Origin: an uncultured Lactobacillus sp.
GTDB taxonomy: Bacteria > Bacillota > Bacilli > Lactobacillales > Lactobacillaceae
Direction of reading: 5' to 3'
Assembly: GCA_937874695.1 (NCBI GenBank)
Contig: CALNAJ010000010.1
Location: 1 to 32,327, forward strand
DNA: 32,327 nucleotides
The position numbers were made by a program, and so were the translations under genes. How positions within the stretch are numbered: position 1 is the first letter of the stretch; each line of letters starts with the position of its first letter. Below are positions 15,714-23,874 of the stretch, piece after piece. Below the pieces are notes generated by a model. The model saw only the letters and a program-made list of their open reading frames with translations, did no database searches and was not told where the DNA came from.

Positions 15714-16172
15714 TTAAAAAATCGCTGGCGTCTTCATCGTGGGAAACGTCGTGTGGCGACCATAGTTGTGATAGCCCTTGTAGAAGTGCAATTGACTCTT
15801 TTGGACCTTCAACTTGTAGGTCATGCGTTGCCCATCGAACTGCACTTTACCACCCTTGGGCGAGTATTGAATGCCCGATAGTTGATAGACGTGGTGACCC
15901 AATGACCGGTATTTCAGCTTCTTCAGCCCATACCCTGGCAAGCGATAATAATGTTCGCTACCTTCATCCAGACCAAAGAGATTCCCCGTGCTCTTGGTCT
16001 TACTGTACGTGATATAGGCTTTATTGTCGCCCTTGCCGTTATGAAACCAGGTGTGGCGCAAGACTTTAGGCGTCCCCGCATGCCACGTTGCCGCTTGGGC
16101 CGAGGTCAGGTCGGTTGCCACCAATCCTAGCGACACAGCCGCAAGACCAATAAAAAAATAAGGTTTAACCAT
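15714..16172 (-). CDS. Predicted secreted protein of unknown function
   Basis: I do not recognise a domain in this 152-residue protein. It has a Sec-type signal peptide (residues 1-28: basic start, hydrophobic FFIGLAAVSLGLVA, cleavage likely after SAQA-A). The mature part is small, basic, and rich in Tyr, His, Gly and Lys (EHYYRLPGYGLKKLKYR, HFYKGYHNYGRHT), a composition common in lactobacillal exported proteins of unknown role. There is no LPxTG, lipobox or SLAP repeat that I can see. GGAGGAGG lies upstream of the ATG. It resembles the secreted proteins at 21993 and 22847 in size class and style, but no clear homology is visible. Confidence 0.75.
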   Translation of the reverse strand: MVKPYFFIGLAAVSLGLVATDLTSAQAATWHAGTPKVLRHTWFHNGKGDNKAYITYSKTKSTGNLFGLDEGSEHYYRLPGYGLKKLKYRSLGHHVYQLSGIQYSPKGGKVQFDGQRMTYKLKVQKSQLHFYKGYHNYGRHTTFPTMKTPAIF

Positions 16173-16310
16173 GGTGCAAATTCCTCCTCCGAATAACCAC
16201 CGGTGTTACTTCTCTTTGACAATACGCGTTGCCTATCGGTAAAGCAAGACAATTCGTTTTAACCCCGCAATTGCCCGCGCCACGGACTAATCAACAACCA
16301 GACGATTTAC

Positions 16311-17495
16311 TCATTCGACCGCTGATGCCGCCGTTGCTTTTGGCATGCGCTTTAATATCTGTTTCAACAGCAATGGTGCCAGAATCGTGGCCAACACGAT
16401 CACCAAAATCATGGCGGAGTAGTTAGCATCCCCCAGCAGACCAGCCTGGTGCCCAATCTGGGCGGTAATCAGCCCCATCTCACCCCGGGCAATCATCCCG
16501 GTACCGATCACGCTACTACTGGTCCAAGAGAACCCGCACAGCCGCGCGCCGAGGCCGCAGCCAATCAGCTTCGTCAGGCAGGCTAAGACGGTCAACCCCA
16601 CGATAATCCCCATGTTCTCCGCCATATGGTCGAGGGTCATATTCAACCCCACACTAACAAAGAAGACCGGGATAAAGATGGCGTTCCCCAGCGGCTCCAC
16701 GTGATCGGCCAAAACGGCCCGGTACGGCGTATGTGCCACGGCGATGCCGGCAAAGAAGGCCCCAATAGCCCCACTCAAGCCAACGATATCGGCCAACCAG
16801 GCCATTCCCAGACAGATGACCATCGACATGATGGTCACACTGGAAGCCATGACGAGCCGTTCACTCAGGTGCATCAGGTACGGTGCGACCCATTTAACTA
16901 ATATGTATGTGCCACCAAAGAAGGCGATCTGCTCGATCAGAACCACGGCCAGGTTGGGTTGGTTCCCCGCAGCCTTGATGCCTTGACTAGCCAATAGACT
17001 GATCATCAGGGACAATAGGACCACGCCCATGATGTCATCGGCCACGGCCGCCCCCAGGATGGTCGCGCCCTCACGCGTAGACAGTGCGTGAAACTCTTTC
17101 AGCACAGCCACGGAAATCGAGACCGAAGTGGCGGAGAAGATCACTCCAATGAAGAGGGCTTCCAGCGCACTGAACCCCCACCACCAGGAGGCCAGGCCCA
17201 TTAGCGCAATTGGGAAAATCACACCAAGTGTTGCCACCACAATGGCTGGTCGCAGATACTTCATCAGTAGCTCCAAATTACTTTCCAAGCCACCCAAAAA
17301 CATCAGAATGACCACCCCAATGTCGGCAAACAAGTTCACCAGACTATTGAGCTGGACCCAGTCAAGCATGGCCGGTCCGATCAATATTCCAATGACCAGC
17401 TCACCGATCACGGCGGGCACGCCCAATCGGTTGGCAAAGTTTCCCGCTAACGTGGTCAATACCAGAATCAAACACAGTGTTCCGAGAAAAGCCAT
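16311..17495 (-). CDS. CPA2-type cation:proton antiporter
   Basis: This 394-residue protein has about twelve membrane segments and the Na+/H+ exchanger fold of the CPA2/KefB family: VPAVIGELVIGILIGP near the N terminus, LMFLGGLESN, GAAVADDIMGVVLL (the paired-aspartate-like core), SGAIGAFFAGIAVAHT and ARGEMGLI. No C-terminal TrkA-N domain is present, so it resembles NapA-type antiporters more than Kef channels. It probably serves pH or Na+/K+ homeostasis. Two ATGs lie at 17501 and 17495; the second is preferred because AAGGAGGG abuts the first but is about six bases from the second. The gene is monocistronic and divergent from the serine hydrolase gene. Confidence 0.9.
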   Translation of the reverse strand: MAFLGTLCLILVLTTLAGNFANRLGVPAVIGELVIGILIGPAMLDWVQLNSLVNLFADIGVVILMFLGGLESNLELLMKYLRPAIVVATLGVIFPIALMGLASWWWGFSALEALFIGVIFSATSVSISVAVLKEFHALSTREGATILGAAVADDIMGVVLLSLMISLLASQGIKAAGNQPNLAVVLIEQIAFFGGTYILVKWVAPYLMHLSERLVMASSVTIMSMVICLGMAWLADIVGLSGAIGAFFAGIAVAHTPYRAVLADHVEPLGNAIFIPVFFVSVGLNMTLDHMAENMGIIVGLTVLACLTKLIGCGLGARLCGFSWTSSSVIGTGMIARGEMGLITAQIGHQAGLLGDANYSAMILVIVLATILAPLLLKQILKRMPKATAASAVE

Positions 17496-17796
17496 CCTCA
17501 TCCCTCCTTCTTAAAAATTAATTAGGTTCTATCATACGCCACTTTGGCGGGCCACAACAGAGGCAACTGCCGCCAAATTCACGGTTAACCGTCTGATAGT
17601 CGCACAATAAATTCAATTACCCCATTAGGTTATATTCGGCGTTAATTAATTCCACCGATTTTGGTACTTTCACCTAACAATTAGTGGTAAACTTTGATTA
17701 CGCTTTCAAATACAATTGATTTGCTCAGATAAGACGCTTAACTTAACCAACGTCTCTGACCACTCTAAAAAATAGAATCGAAGTGAGATGCTCGCC

Positions 17797-18789
17797 ATGA
17801 AACATGCTTTCCGGCCACCCCGCCACAAAATACATATTAGCCGATTACTGCCTTACCTTCATAATCGCAGAATCCTGGCCGGCCTTGGCATCTTCCTGAT
17901 TGTCTTAGCCAGTCTGATTACGGTACAAGCACATCGTAACCAGGGGAACCAACCAACGGCGCCAACGCCACAGCCAGCCAACGCAAAGCAAATTGCCCAC
18001 AAGCAACGCAGCGTAAAACGCCAACTCCATCATTACTTGAAGTCCGTGACGGCCGATGGCACCGCTAGTGTTAGTTTCTACAATTTAGGCCCAGTCGCTG
18101 GCAGTCCCGCGGCGAAGTCAACGATGGCCACCAAATTCTATAAGTCTGGCGCCCTCGCCACCTCAGCCAACGCTCACACGCCGGAGATCTCGGCCAGCAC
18201 CTACAAGCTGTATATCGCAGCCTACCTCTTCCACCAGCACGCTGCTGGGCTATACACCTGGACCCCTGCCGAGGAAGATGGTTTCCACCGGATGATTGTC
18301 AACAGCGCCAACGACTTCTCCGAAGACGTCGTCGATACTTATGGTCCCGTCGCGCTTGACGACTATCTCGCCAGTCGGCACTACTACTCGCCAACCTTTG
18401 TCAGCGGCGAGGCGGCCACCACAACCGCCTACAGCCTGACCCTCGTGTTGAAGGACCTCGCGACACAGAGTGGGCCGTTCAGTCACGCCAAGGATCAACA
18501 GAAGCTCCTGTCGTTGATGAAGCAACAGGTCTACCGTAAGGGGATTCCCGCCGGAGCCGCGGCCGCCCAAAAGGGCACGGTCGTTGCCGACAAGGTCGGC
18601 TTCCTGGCCGACACCAATAACGATGCCGCCATCGTCACCCTGCCCAACGGCGAGCGCTATATCCTGGTCATCATGACCCACGGCCACGAACAGACCGGCT
18701 TTAGCGGCTTCCCTCGAATGGCCAAGATTGCCACCCACGTTCAGAAGCTCGTCTACGACCCCACTATTGTTAAGGGGCTCAGTAAATAA
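17797..18789 (+). CDS. Membrane-anchored serine hydrolase, class A beta-lactamase-like
   Basis: The protein (330 aa from the ATG at 17797) has a short basic cytosolic part, one membrane segment (ILAGLGIFLIVLASLITV), a Pro/Gln/Ala-rich linker and an extracellular catalytic domain. The penicillin-recognising triad is complete: STYK (Ser134, Lys137), SAN (170-172) and KVG (266-268) in place of KTG. This layout suits a cell-wall-facing peptidase or esterase rather than a drug-resistance lactamase; the class A Glu166 equivalent was not located. An alternative ATG at 17788 overlaps the ribosome site AAGTGAG. The 300 bases upstream contain only AT-rich, promoter-like sequence, for example TACAAT at 17711. 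Confidence 0.85.
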   Translation: MKHAFRPPRHKIHISRLLPYLHNRRILAGLGIFLIVLASLITVQAHRNQGNQPTAPTPQPANAKQIAHKQRSVKRQLHHYLKSVTADGTASVSFYNLGPVAGSPAAKSTMATKFYKSGALATSANAHTPEISASTYKLYIAAYLFHQHAAGLYTWTPAEEDGFHRMIVNSANDFSEDVVDTYGPVALDDYLASRHYYSPTFVSGEAATTTAYSLTLVLKDLATQSGPFSHAKDQQKLLSLMKQQVYRKGIPAGAAAAQKGTVVADKVGFLADTNNDAAIVTLPNGERYILVIMTHGHEQTGFSGFPRMAKIATHVQKLVYDPTIVKGLSK

Positions 18790-18796
18790 GTCTAAC

Positions 18797-18835
18797 AATG
18801 ACCACTGGCTAAACTCGCCGGTGGTCATTTTATTT
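18797..18835 (+). terminator. Terminator of the serine hydrolase gene
   Basis: AATGACCAC(T)GG pairs with CC(G)GTGGTCATT and is followed by TTTATTTT, starting eight bases past the stop codon. Confidence 0.85.
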
Positions 18836-18954
18836 TGCGTTGGTTATTTAACCTTTCCTGTTATGTCTTTAAATTGACTCTCCCCCACACTGGTCCTACC
18901 ATCAGCTTATCAAATACCACGTCGCGGCCCGGCGCTGGTCAGGAGGGAAGCATC

Positions 18955-19464
18955 ATGAAAGACAGCCACTATATTCGTTGGGTCAAGCACCTGTTCCACA
19001 TACAGGGGAGTCTCGCACCAAGCCAGTCACAAGAAGCCAATCAGGTCGGTGCTAACGCCTTTACCTATCTGTATTTTTACATTTTAATTTCTAGTCTGGT
19101 CTTCACTGGATTAGCCTCCTGGATCTCCCGTACCCAGTTATTCCAGTTCGTCATTATCAGCGACGTTCTCGTTACGTTCCTCATTGGGGGGCTGTACTTC
19201 AAGGAGTCACTGACGTTGATGGGCCTGAAGGACAAGTCTGAAGTGCCAGCATTGCAGGCAGCTCAGGTACGTTTTGCCTGCCAACGGGCCTTCCGCCAAG
19301 CCGGCCTCTTCTGGATCCTCATGGTCTTCAACGACCAACTTTATGGGACATCATTCGTCAAAGCCGTCGAAAATCTAAAGACTTTCCTGGTTACCGTTGC
19401 GTTGGCCATTTTCATCGGCATTTCCACCCTAATCACTGAAAGCCGTCGTCGCCACAAGCCCTAA
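18955..19464 (+). CDS. Small integral membrane protein, possibly DUF3278-like
   Basis: The 169-residue protein starts MKDSHYIRWVKHLFHIQG, followed by about four membrane segments arranged as two pairs (YLYFYILISSLVFTGLAS, FVIISDVLVTFLIGGLYF; then FWILMVFNDQLYG and FLVTVALAIFIGISTLI). The layout and N terminus recall lactobacillal DUF3278 proteins, which often sit beside XRE regulators, but no regulator is adjacent here. The open frame extends to 18835; the ATG at 18955 is chosen because AGGAGG lies eight bases upstream and the earlier part overlaps the preceding terminator. Its stop codon is one base from that of the convergent GNAT gene. Confidence 0.75.
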   Translation: MKDSHYIRWVKHLFHIQGSLAPSQSQEANQVGANAFTYLYFYILISSLVFTGLASWISRTQLFQFVIISDVLVTFLIGGLYFKESLTLMGLKDKSEVPALQAAQVRFACQRAFRQAGLFWILMVFNDQLYGTSFVKAVENLKTFLVTVALAIFIGISTLITESRRRHKP

Positions 19465-19465
19465 C

Positions 19466-20005
19466 TTAGTTGCCGTTCTGCCCTCGCCATTCATCACGCA
19501 GACAACCGTACTTCACCGAATCCCAGTACTGATTCTGCCAATAACGCACCTGCCGCACGCGAGCCTCCTGTTGCAGGCCCAGACTTTCGGCTAACCGACA
19601 CATGCGGACGTTGCCCGACCACGTTGTGAGGCCAATATGAGGTAAATCTACGTGATTCCATAGCCAGTCAATCCACAGTGTCAGTGCTTGTTTGCCGATA
19701 CCGCGATGCCAATCCTCCGGTCGATACAAGACGATGCCAAAGTCGAGCCACCGCTGAAGGTCCCCATCGTCGTAGTCATACGAAACAATGCCGACCATGC
19801 GGCCATCGACTCTGATGACCTGCCGAGAAGGATTACCGATGAATTTCTGCGGTGCAATCTCGGTCAAGAACTTTTCCCGACTGGGTACCTTGTCGTGAAA
19901 ATAAGGCCCATTCCACTTGAGCCATTCGGCCTGTGGATCACTAAAAGCTAACTGCCAAAAAGCCAGGGCATCCGCTGCAGTTAACGGTGCTAACGTCACC
20001 AACAT
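19466..20005 (-). CDS. GNAT family N-acetyltransferase (RimJ/RimL-like)
   Basis: GNAT enzymes transfer an acetyl group from acetyl-CoA to an amine. The 179-residue protein has the family layout: APLTAADALAFWQLAF at the start, a GIVSYDYDD strand, then the CoA-binding RPEDWHRGIGKQAL (a Q/R-x-x-G-x-G/A type loop), and GLTTWSGNVRMCRLAESLGLQQEARVRQ, which resembles the NxxSxxxxxKxGF region of RimJ/RimL members. The substrate cannot be inferred. The ATG at 20005 follows GGAGG by eight bases; a GTG at 20014 lies inside the ribosome site. It is monocistronic and convergent with the membrane protein gene. Confidence 0.88.
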   Translation of the reverse strand: MLVTLAPLTAADALAFWQLAFSDPQAEWLKWNGPYFHDKVPSREKFLTEIAPQKFIGNPSRQVIRVDGRMVGIVSYDYDDGDLQRWLDFGIVLYRPEDWHRGIGKQALTLWIDWLWNHVDLPHIGLTTWSGNVRMCRLAESLGLQQEARVRQVRYWQNQYWDSVKYGCLRDEWRGQNGN

Positions 20006-20115
20006 ATTACCCACCTCCAGGATTTTTCTCAGTATACCAAAGAATGATTGCTAATCACATTATAAAACTACGGCTAGCTATAATCGGTCATTCCGCCGAA
20101 AGGGGCGCATTTATC

Positions 20116-20394
20116 ATGACACTAAAAACAAAATTCTTTCGCTTAATCAGTCTCACGTTACTGCTAGATGCCGGGACAGTCATCAGTAAATTCATCGCTG
20201 ATTGGCTCGCACTCTCCGATACCCCCCGCATTCTGCTTGCATTACTTTGGAGTATTAGCATCGTTATCACATTCGGTCTAGTTGCCAAACTTTATAAAAA
20301 GCTACGATCACAGCCAATTGCTAAAAAATTTGTGCTCACCTATTACATTATTTCATTGATAACAATTCTGACTATCGGATTCGGTATGACGTAA
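20116..20394 (+). CDS. Small hydrophobic membrane protein
   Basis: This 92-residue protein is almost all membrane: three hydrophobic segments (LISLTLLLDAGTVISKFIA, ILLALLWSISIVITFGLV, FVLTYYIISLITILTIGF) separated by short basic loops (KLYKKLRSQPIAKK). I do not recognise a family. The ATG at 20116 follows AAAGGGG by about ten bases. The frame is open to 19987, but the upstream part overlaps the GNAT gene start region. A terminator at 20450 suits a single-gene transcript. The gene is AT-richer than its left-hand neighbours. Confidence 0.6.
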   Translation: MTLKTKFFRLISLTLLLDAGTVISKFIADWLALSDTPRILLALLWSISIVITFGLVAKLYKKLRSQPIAKKFVLTYYIISLITILTIGFGMT

Positions 20395-20449
20395 ACATAC
20401 TATCTAAAATTTTATTCAAATGGCTTTAATTCTATAAGCTATTTTTACC

Positions 20450-20489
20450 AACGACCTTCCCAGATAGAGTTACTGGAAGATCGTTTTTT
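20450..20489 (+). terminator. Terminator after the small membrane protein gene
   Basis: AACGACCTTCC pairs with GGAAGATCGTT (one mismatch) and is followed by TTTTTT. Confidence 0.8.
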
Positions 20490-20698
20490 GCCGACCACTT
20501 TCCATCTAACCACTGGAATTTCCCCAACTATACGGGACTCCAAGGTGAATAGCAATGTAAAGTTGCGGACAACATCAAATCCGCTATAAGGATTGTTGTG
20601 ACGGCGTTTCCAGCGACCCTTCATTCCACACAAAAAGTAGCAACGTATCGCCAATTCAAGCGACAGGTTGCTGCTAACCATTTCCTATTAGCTAAACT
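20490..20698. other. Intergenic stretch with a doubtful minus-strand ORF
   Basis: Between the terminator and the small gene at 20699 there is no clear gene. A 78-codon minus-strand frame (20445-20681) starts 17 bases after the stop of the 20699-20896 gene, but it has only AGGAA touching its ATG and runs through the terminator hairpin. Its product (cysteine-containing, basic, with GMKGRWKRRHNNPY) matches nothing I know. It could be a second small gene or a decayed fragment. Confidence 0.3.
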
Positions 20699-20896
20699 CT
20701 ATTTAGTCGTAAACTTCATGTAGTCTGCCTTAATATAAACTGTTTTATCGTCTTTCTCATGAACAGCCATAAAGCCATTACTATCTGGAAAATCTATTTT
20801 AAGGACGTTTTTCCCATCGACCTCATAGGTATAGATCCCGGCATCCAGACCTTTGGCCCCACTAGAATACTCAAGCGATACTATTTTATTCATCAT
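20699..20896 (-). CDS. Small soluble protein of unknown function
   Basis: A 65-residue protein starting MMNKIVSLEYSSGAKGLDAG, with alternating hydrophobic and charged residues suggesting a small beta-sheet fold (IYTYEVDGKNVLKIDF, FMAVHEKDDKTVYIKADYM). There is no signal peptide or membrane segment. The ATG at 20896 has AGGAGGGG seven bases upstream, a strong reason to call it coding; the frame extends to 20944 but earlier codons overlap the ribosome site. It is divergent from the DUF2975-XRE pair and could share the operator region at 20961-20998. The function is unknown. Confidence 0.65.
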   Translation of the reverse strand: MMNKIVSLEYSSGAKGLDAGIYTYEVDGKNVLKIDFPDSNGFMAVHEKDDKTVYIKADYMKFTTK

Positions 20897-20960
20897 TAAC
20901 AATCCCCTCCTGAAAAAAGAGTACACCTCTAAACCATTTAGCACAATAGCTAGAGTAAAA

Positions 20961-20998
20961 ATATCGTTTCTTGATTATTGATTATCGTTAAACGATAT
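20961..20998 (+). promoter_or_regulatory. Probable XRE operator, triple TATCGTT site
   Basis: A perfect palindrome, TATCGTT-A-AACGATA, occupies 20983-20997, and a further half-site TATCGTT lies at 20962-20968, exactly 21 bases (two helical turns) upstream. An outer repeat ATATCGTTT/AAACGATAT (20961-20969, 20990-20998) also results. The palindrome lies between the -35 and -10 of the DUF2975 promoter, so a bound repressor would block polymerase. The XRE protein encoded at 21630 is the obvious candidate, acting by autorepression. Confidence 0.75.
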
Positions 20999-21006
20999 GC
21001 TATTAT
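20978..21006 (+). promoter_or_regulatory. Promoter of the DUF2975-XRE operon
   Basis: -35 TTGATT (20978-20983) and extended -10 TGC-TATTAT (20998-21006) have 17-base spacing. The start near 21013 leaves a short leader before the GAGGAG of the first gene. Confidence 0.8.
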
Positions 21007-21040
21007 TGAAAATGAATAATTCAATGAGGAGATGTTAACC

Positions 21041-21619
21041 ATGTCAAAGTGGTTAAAATTTGGAATTAACTGTGTCATTATTCTGGGGAGAATTAGTATC
21101 GTTTTTGCCTATCTTTTGATTATCCTGCCATTAGGCAACTTTTATCCTGTTATTAAAGGGACACTATCAAAAACCATTCTGCATAATGACAATTTTCTAT
21201 TGTTACCAGGAAAACACACTGTCACGGCTGCAGCAATGCAAAGTTTTCCAAGCTGGCCATACGCAATCTTAATTTTAATCGGAAGTGCCATTCTCGTTTG
21301 GGCAATCATTAAGCATCTAAAGGCACTCATCGTAATTCTGACGAATCTTCGCGATGCCGATTACTTTGCTGTCACTACCGTGGGCGCTCTGAAACAACTG
21401 TTCATTGCCCGAATCGCCATGATTATCGGTGACCTTTTCCTTGCGAGCGGCAACCAGTTGACCCGAAGTTGGTTTTACCTAGTGAATAACGACGGCGTCA
21501 TGGGGGCAACTTGGTCGTCAGCCGTTGCCGATGTCTGGATGGCCATCTTCTTTGGCGTCATCTACGTTGCCTACCGATACACCTTGACCCTTAAAGCCGA
21601 AAATGATTTAACCATTTAG
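21041..21619 (+). CDS. DUF2975 domain-containing membrane protein
   Basis: This 192-residue protein has four membrane segments: CVIILGRISIVFAYLLIILPLG, WPYAILILIGSAILVWAIIKHL, IARIAMIIGDLFLASG and VADVWMAIFFGVIYVAYRYT. The extracytoplasmic loop follows the first segment. The pairing with a 67-residue XRE protein just downstream is the standard arrangement of DUF2975 proteins in Firmicutes, where the membrane partner is thought to sense something and modulate the regulator; this is context, not proof. The ATG at 21041 follows GAGGAG by nine bases; an ATG at 21032 abuts that site. The operon has its own operator-promoter. Confidence 0.85.
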   Translation: MSKWLKFGINCVIILGRISIVFAYLLIILPLGNFYPVIKGTLSKTILHNDNFLLLPGKHTVTAAAMQSFPSWPYAILILIGSAILVWAIIKHLKALIVILTNLRDADYFAVTTVGALKQLFIARIAMIIGDLFLASGNQLTRSWFYLVNNDGVMGATWSSAVADVWMAIFFGVIYVAYRYTLTLKAENDLTI

Positions 21620-21629
21620 GAGGTCTATC

Positions 21630-21833
21630 ATGGTCAAATTAACCTTAAACGTGGTGATGGCTGAACGCAATATCACCAGCCGAGAACTAGCGGCGGCCAT
21701 CGACATTACCCCCGCCAACCTCTCAATTCTGAAAACGGGTAAGGCCAAGGCCATCCGCTTCAGCACGCTGACCAAGATCTGCAAAGTTCTCGACTGCCAG
21801 CCGGGGGATATTTTAAAATACGTTGATGATTAG
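21630..21833 (+). CDS. XRE/Cro-C1 family HTH regulator (YozG-like)
   Basis: The 67-residue protein is a bare helix-turn-helix domain: MVKLTLNVVMAERNITSREL, then AAAIDITPANLSILKTGKAK (recognition helix in TPANLSILKTG) and LTKICKVLDCQPGDILKYV. Such minimal Cro/C1 proteins bind short palindromes as dimers. It starts 11 bases after the DUF2975 stop with AGGAGG close upstream, so the two are co-translated. It probably binds the TATCGTT palindrome in the operon promoter. A terminator follows at 21893. Confidence 0.92.
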   Translation: MVKLTLNVVMAERNITSRELAAAIDITPANLSILKTGKAKAIRFSTLTKICKVLDCQPGDILKYVDD

Positions 21834-21892
21834 CGTTCGCAACTAGCTGTCTTGCGGCACACGTTTCGCCCATCTAAAACTGCACACCAAAA

Positions 21893-21926
21893 GCGAGTCT
21901 GGAATCTTATCCCAGGCCCGTTTTTT
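21893..21926 (+). terminator. Terminator of the DUF2975-XRE operon
   Basis: GCGAGTCTGG pairs with CCAGGCCCG (one mismatch, one G-U) and is followed by TTTTTT. Confidence 0.75.
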
Positions 21927-21992
21927 CGTAATCCATTATCTTTTCTTTAGTACAACCCAATTCGGTTCACTCGGCACCGGTTCACCCACAAG

Positions 21993-22817
21993 CTACTTCA
22001 ACTGCGCAACTACAAAAGCATAGCCATTGTAGTCGTGATATTTATTAGTAGACGAATGATCGATAATCTCCAATCCCACCTGATAATTCTTCAGGCTCTT
22101 CCGCTTGGCAGCGCCGTAACCTTCAGCGGCCAATAACTTTTTGACCTGCTTGACGCGCGTCGCGGTTGGCTGGTCACGGGACTTCTTCAGATACTTCGTA
22201 ATTATCGGGAAGGCCTTTAACTTCTGATAGTTCGCCGTCTTCGGGTGCATAACCGGCATCACAATATCATCCGAGCTGTAGCGTCCGTCCTTAATAATTG
22301 CGATTCGGCTCAGATCCAGTGTCAGCGGGCTGTTCGGGAACAATTTCAATATTGCGCGCGTTGTTCCCTGCGATGGCGACAGTTTCACATACTTGTTGTA
22401 ATCCGCATTCCGTTTAAAAAGCCATAGCGGCGTGCAACGCCTCGTCAACATGTCATTAGCCAGCCCTTCCTCTATGAAGCCGTGCCAAACATAGCCCTGC
22501 TTGATCTGATTACGACCAATCTGCCCGTTGACCCGGTAATACCAGGCGTAAGTGTTGCCATGCTTGAGATGTAGCCGCGCCGTACTGGTCCAAGTCACAT
22601 TGGGATAGGTTTTCAAATTGCCCAGTTTCTTCGTATGCGCGCGATTCCAGATGTTAATCGACTGCTTAGCGTTGACCGACCGTAACATCGTCGTCTCCGT
22701 ATACCAATTTAGCTTGACCGTCTTATATGGCGTCGCCGCCTGGGCCGTACTGGTCATACCCCAGAGGCCACCAAGCACAGCGATACCCAGCAACGCGGTC
22801 CAAATTTTCCTTTTCAT
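21993..22817 (-). CDS. Predicted secreted protein of unknown function
   Basis: A 274-residue exported protein with a clear signal peptide (MKRKIWTALLGIAVLGGLWG, cleavage likely after AQA near residue 28). The mature part is very basic, with many aromatic residues (TYAWYYRVNGQIGRNQ, GYVWHGFIEEGL). An SSDDIVMP segment and repeated Lys-rich turns suggest a cell-wall-associated role. I recognise no catalytic domain, LPxTG or SLAP motif. The start follows GGAGGAG. It lies 29 bases after the other secreted gene (22847-23680) on the same strand, so they form a two-gene operon of exported proteins. The calls of coding and export are firm; the role is unknown. Confidence 0.8.
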   Translation of the reverse strand: MKRKIWTALLGIAVLGGLWGMTSTAQAATPYKTVKLNWYTETTMLRSVNAKQSINIWNRAHTKKLGNLKTYPNVTWTSTARLHLKHGNTYAWYYRVNGQIGRNQIKQGYVWHGFIEEGLANDMLTRRCTPLWLFKRNADYNKYVKLSPSQGTTRAILKLFPNSPLTLDLSRIAIIKDGRYSSDDIVMPVMHPKTANYQKLKAFPIITKYLKKSRDQPTATRVKQVKKLLAAEGYGAAKRKSLKNYQVGLEIIDHSSTNKYHDYNGYAFVVAQLK

Positions 22818-22846
22818 CTTGTTCTCCTCCGAACTGTCCCCAGCTC

Positions 22847-23680
22847 CTAGTAAGCCGTGTCATCCGCGACTGGCGTGAAGTAAGTCTGACTGCCGAGCTT
22901 GTACAGACTGTAGTAAACCCCCGGCATATCATCATCCGAAAAGCCCGCCCGATGTTGCGGTTGATGTAAATTCTTCATGGTCAACCGATACTGGGTCTGA
23001 CCGCGCTTCGCCACATGCTTCAACGTTAACCCCTTAATCTTGTGACTGAAGTACAGGTAGCGCGTTGCCCCCTTCACCTGCGTCCGATTAATCTTAGCCG
23101 ATTGTAACGGCTTCGGGGTCGCCGTCCCGGTAGTGGCCACATATTTATGAATTTCGAGATAGCCGTCCGAGGTAACTTGAACCTGCCGTTTGCTGGTCAG
23201 CTTACCAATCGCTGACTTGCCCCCAAGGTAGAGATCACCGTGGCTCCAGGTTGGCAAATAGACTGGCCGCTTAACCTTTTTGAAGGCAGCTGGACTAACC
23301 GTGAGATTCCGGACACTGGGCACGTAGCTCGGGTGTTGCGTGAAGGCCGTCTTTAAAACGTGATAGCTCAACTCGTCATCGTGATTGATCGACAATGCCT
23401 GTTTCTTACTCGTGATATGATACTTCTGGCCAGAAACGACCGTATTCTTGGGAATCTTGACGGTCTTCGATGCAAAGGTTCCGTCGGTATGGTTAGCCGT
23501 CACCTTGACCGTCACGGCCTTAGTTGACCGGTAGAAAGTACTCGTGTAAAGATAATCGCGAGGAACCCGATTATTGCCGATCTTAACGGTTGCCGACTTA
23601 GCGCTGGCCTGTGTCCCCAGGCCAAGTACGCCTAACATGACGGCAGCCATAGTTAGGCCTAACTTTGTGCTTATTTTCAT
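22847..23680 (-). CDS. Predicted secreted protein of unknown function
   Basis: A 277-residue protein starting MKISTKLGLTMAAVMLGVLG with the likely cleavage site after QASA near residue 27. The mature part is basic and beta-rich, with short Val/Thr/Lys stretches (KAVTVKVTANHTDG, SKTVKIPKNTVVSGQKYHI). It contains LYLGGKSAIGKLTSKRQV and ends with an acidic stretch (FSDDDMPGVYYSLYKLG, VADDTAY). SDDDMP here and SSDDIVMP in the downstream partner may reflect a shared ancestral segment, which I cannot confirm by eye. AAGGGGAG precedes the ATG. It is first in the two-gene unit. No anchoring motif is present, so it is probably released or held by charge on the wall. Confidence 0.8.
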   Translation of the reverse strand: MKISTKLGLTMAAVMLGVLGLGTQASAKSATVKIGNNRVPRDYLYTSTFYRSTKAVTVKVTANHTDGTFASKTVKIPKNTVVSGQKYHITSKKQALSINHDDELSYHVLKTAFTQHPSYVPSVRNLTVSPAAFKKVKRPVYLPTWSHGDLYLGGKSAIGKLTSKRQVQVTSDGYLEIHKYVATTGTATPKPLQSAKINRTQVKGATRYLYFSHKIKGLTLKHVAKRGQTQYRLTMKNLHQPQHRAGFSDDDMPGVYYSLYKLGSQTYFTPVADDTAY

Positions 23681-23828
23681 TGTGAAATCTCCCCTTCACT
23701 AAAAATCTATGTAATTGCCAACGATTCATCCCCGAAACAAATTGGTATCGATTACGTCTTCATTGTCGCGCAAATACGGTGGGATTACTATAGGCCATTT
23801 ACGCTCAAAGCTATATACAACTCTTAAA

Positions 23829-23861
23829 CAAAAAAAGTTGCCACCTAATGTCGACAACTTT
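23829..23861 (-). terminator. Terminator of the flavoprotein gene
   Basis: On the minus strand AAAGTTG/CAACTTT arms (23855-23861, 23834-23840) are followed by TTTTT, 14 bases past the stop codon. Confidence 0.85.
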
Positions 23862-23874
23862 CCTCTCTAGTCTA

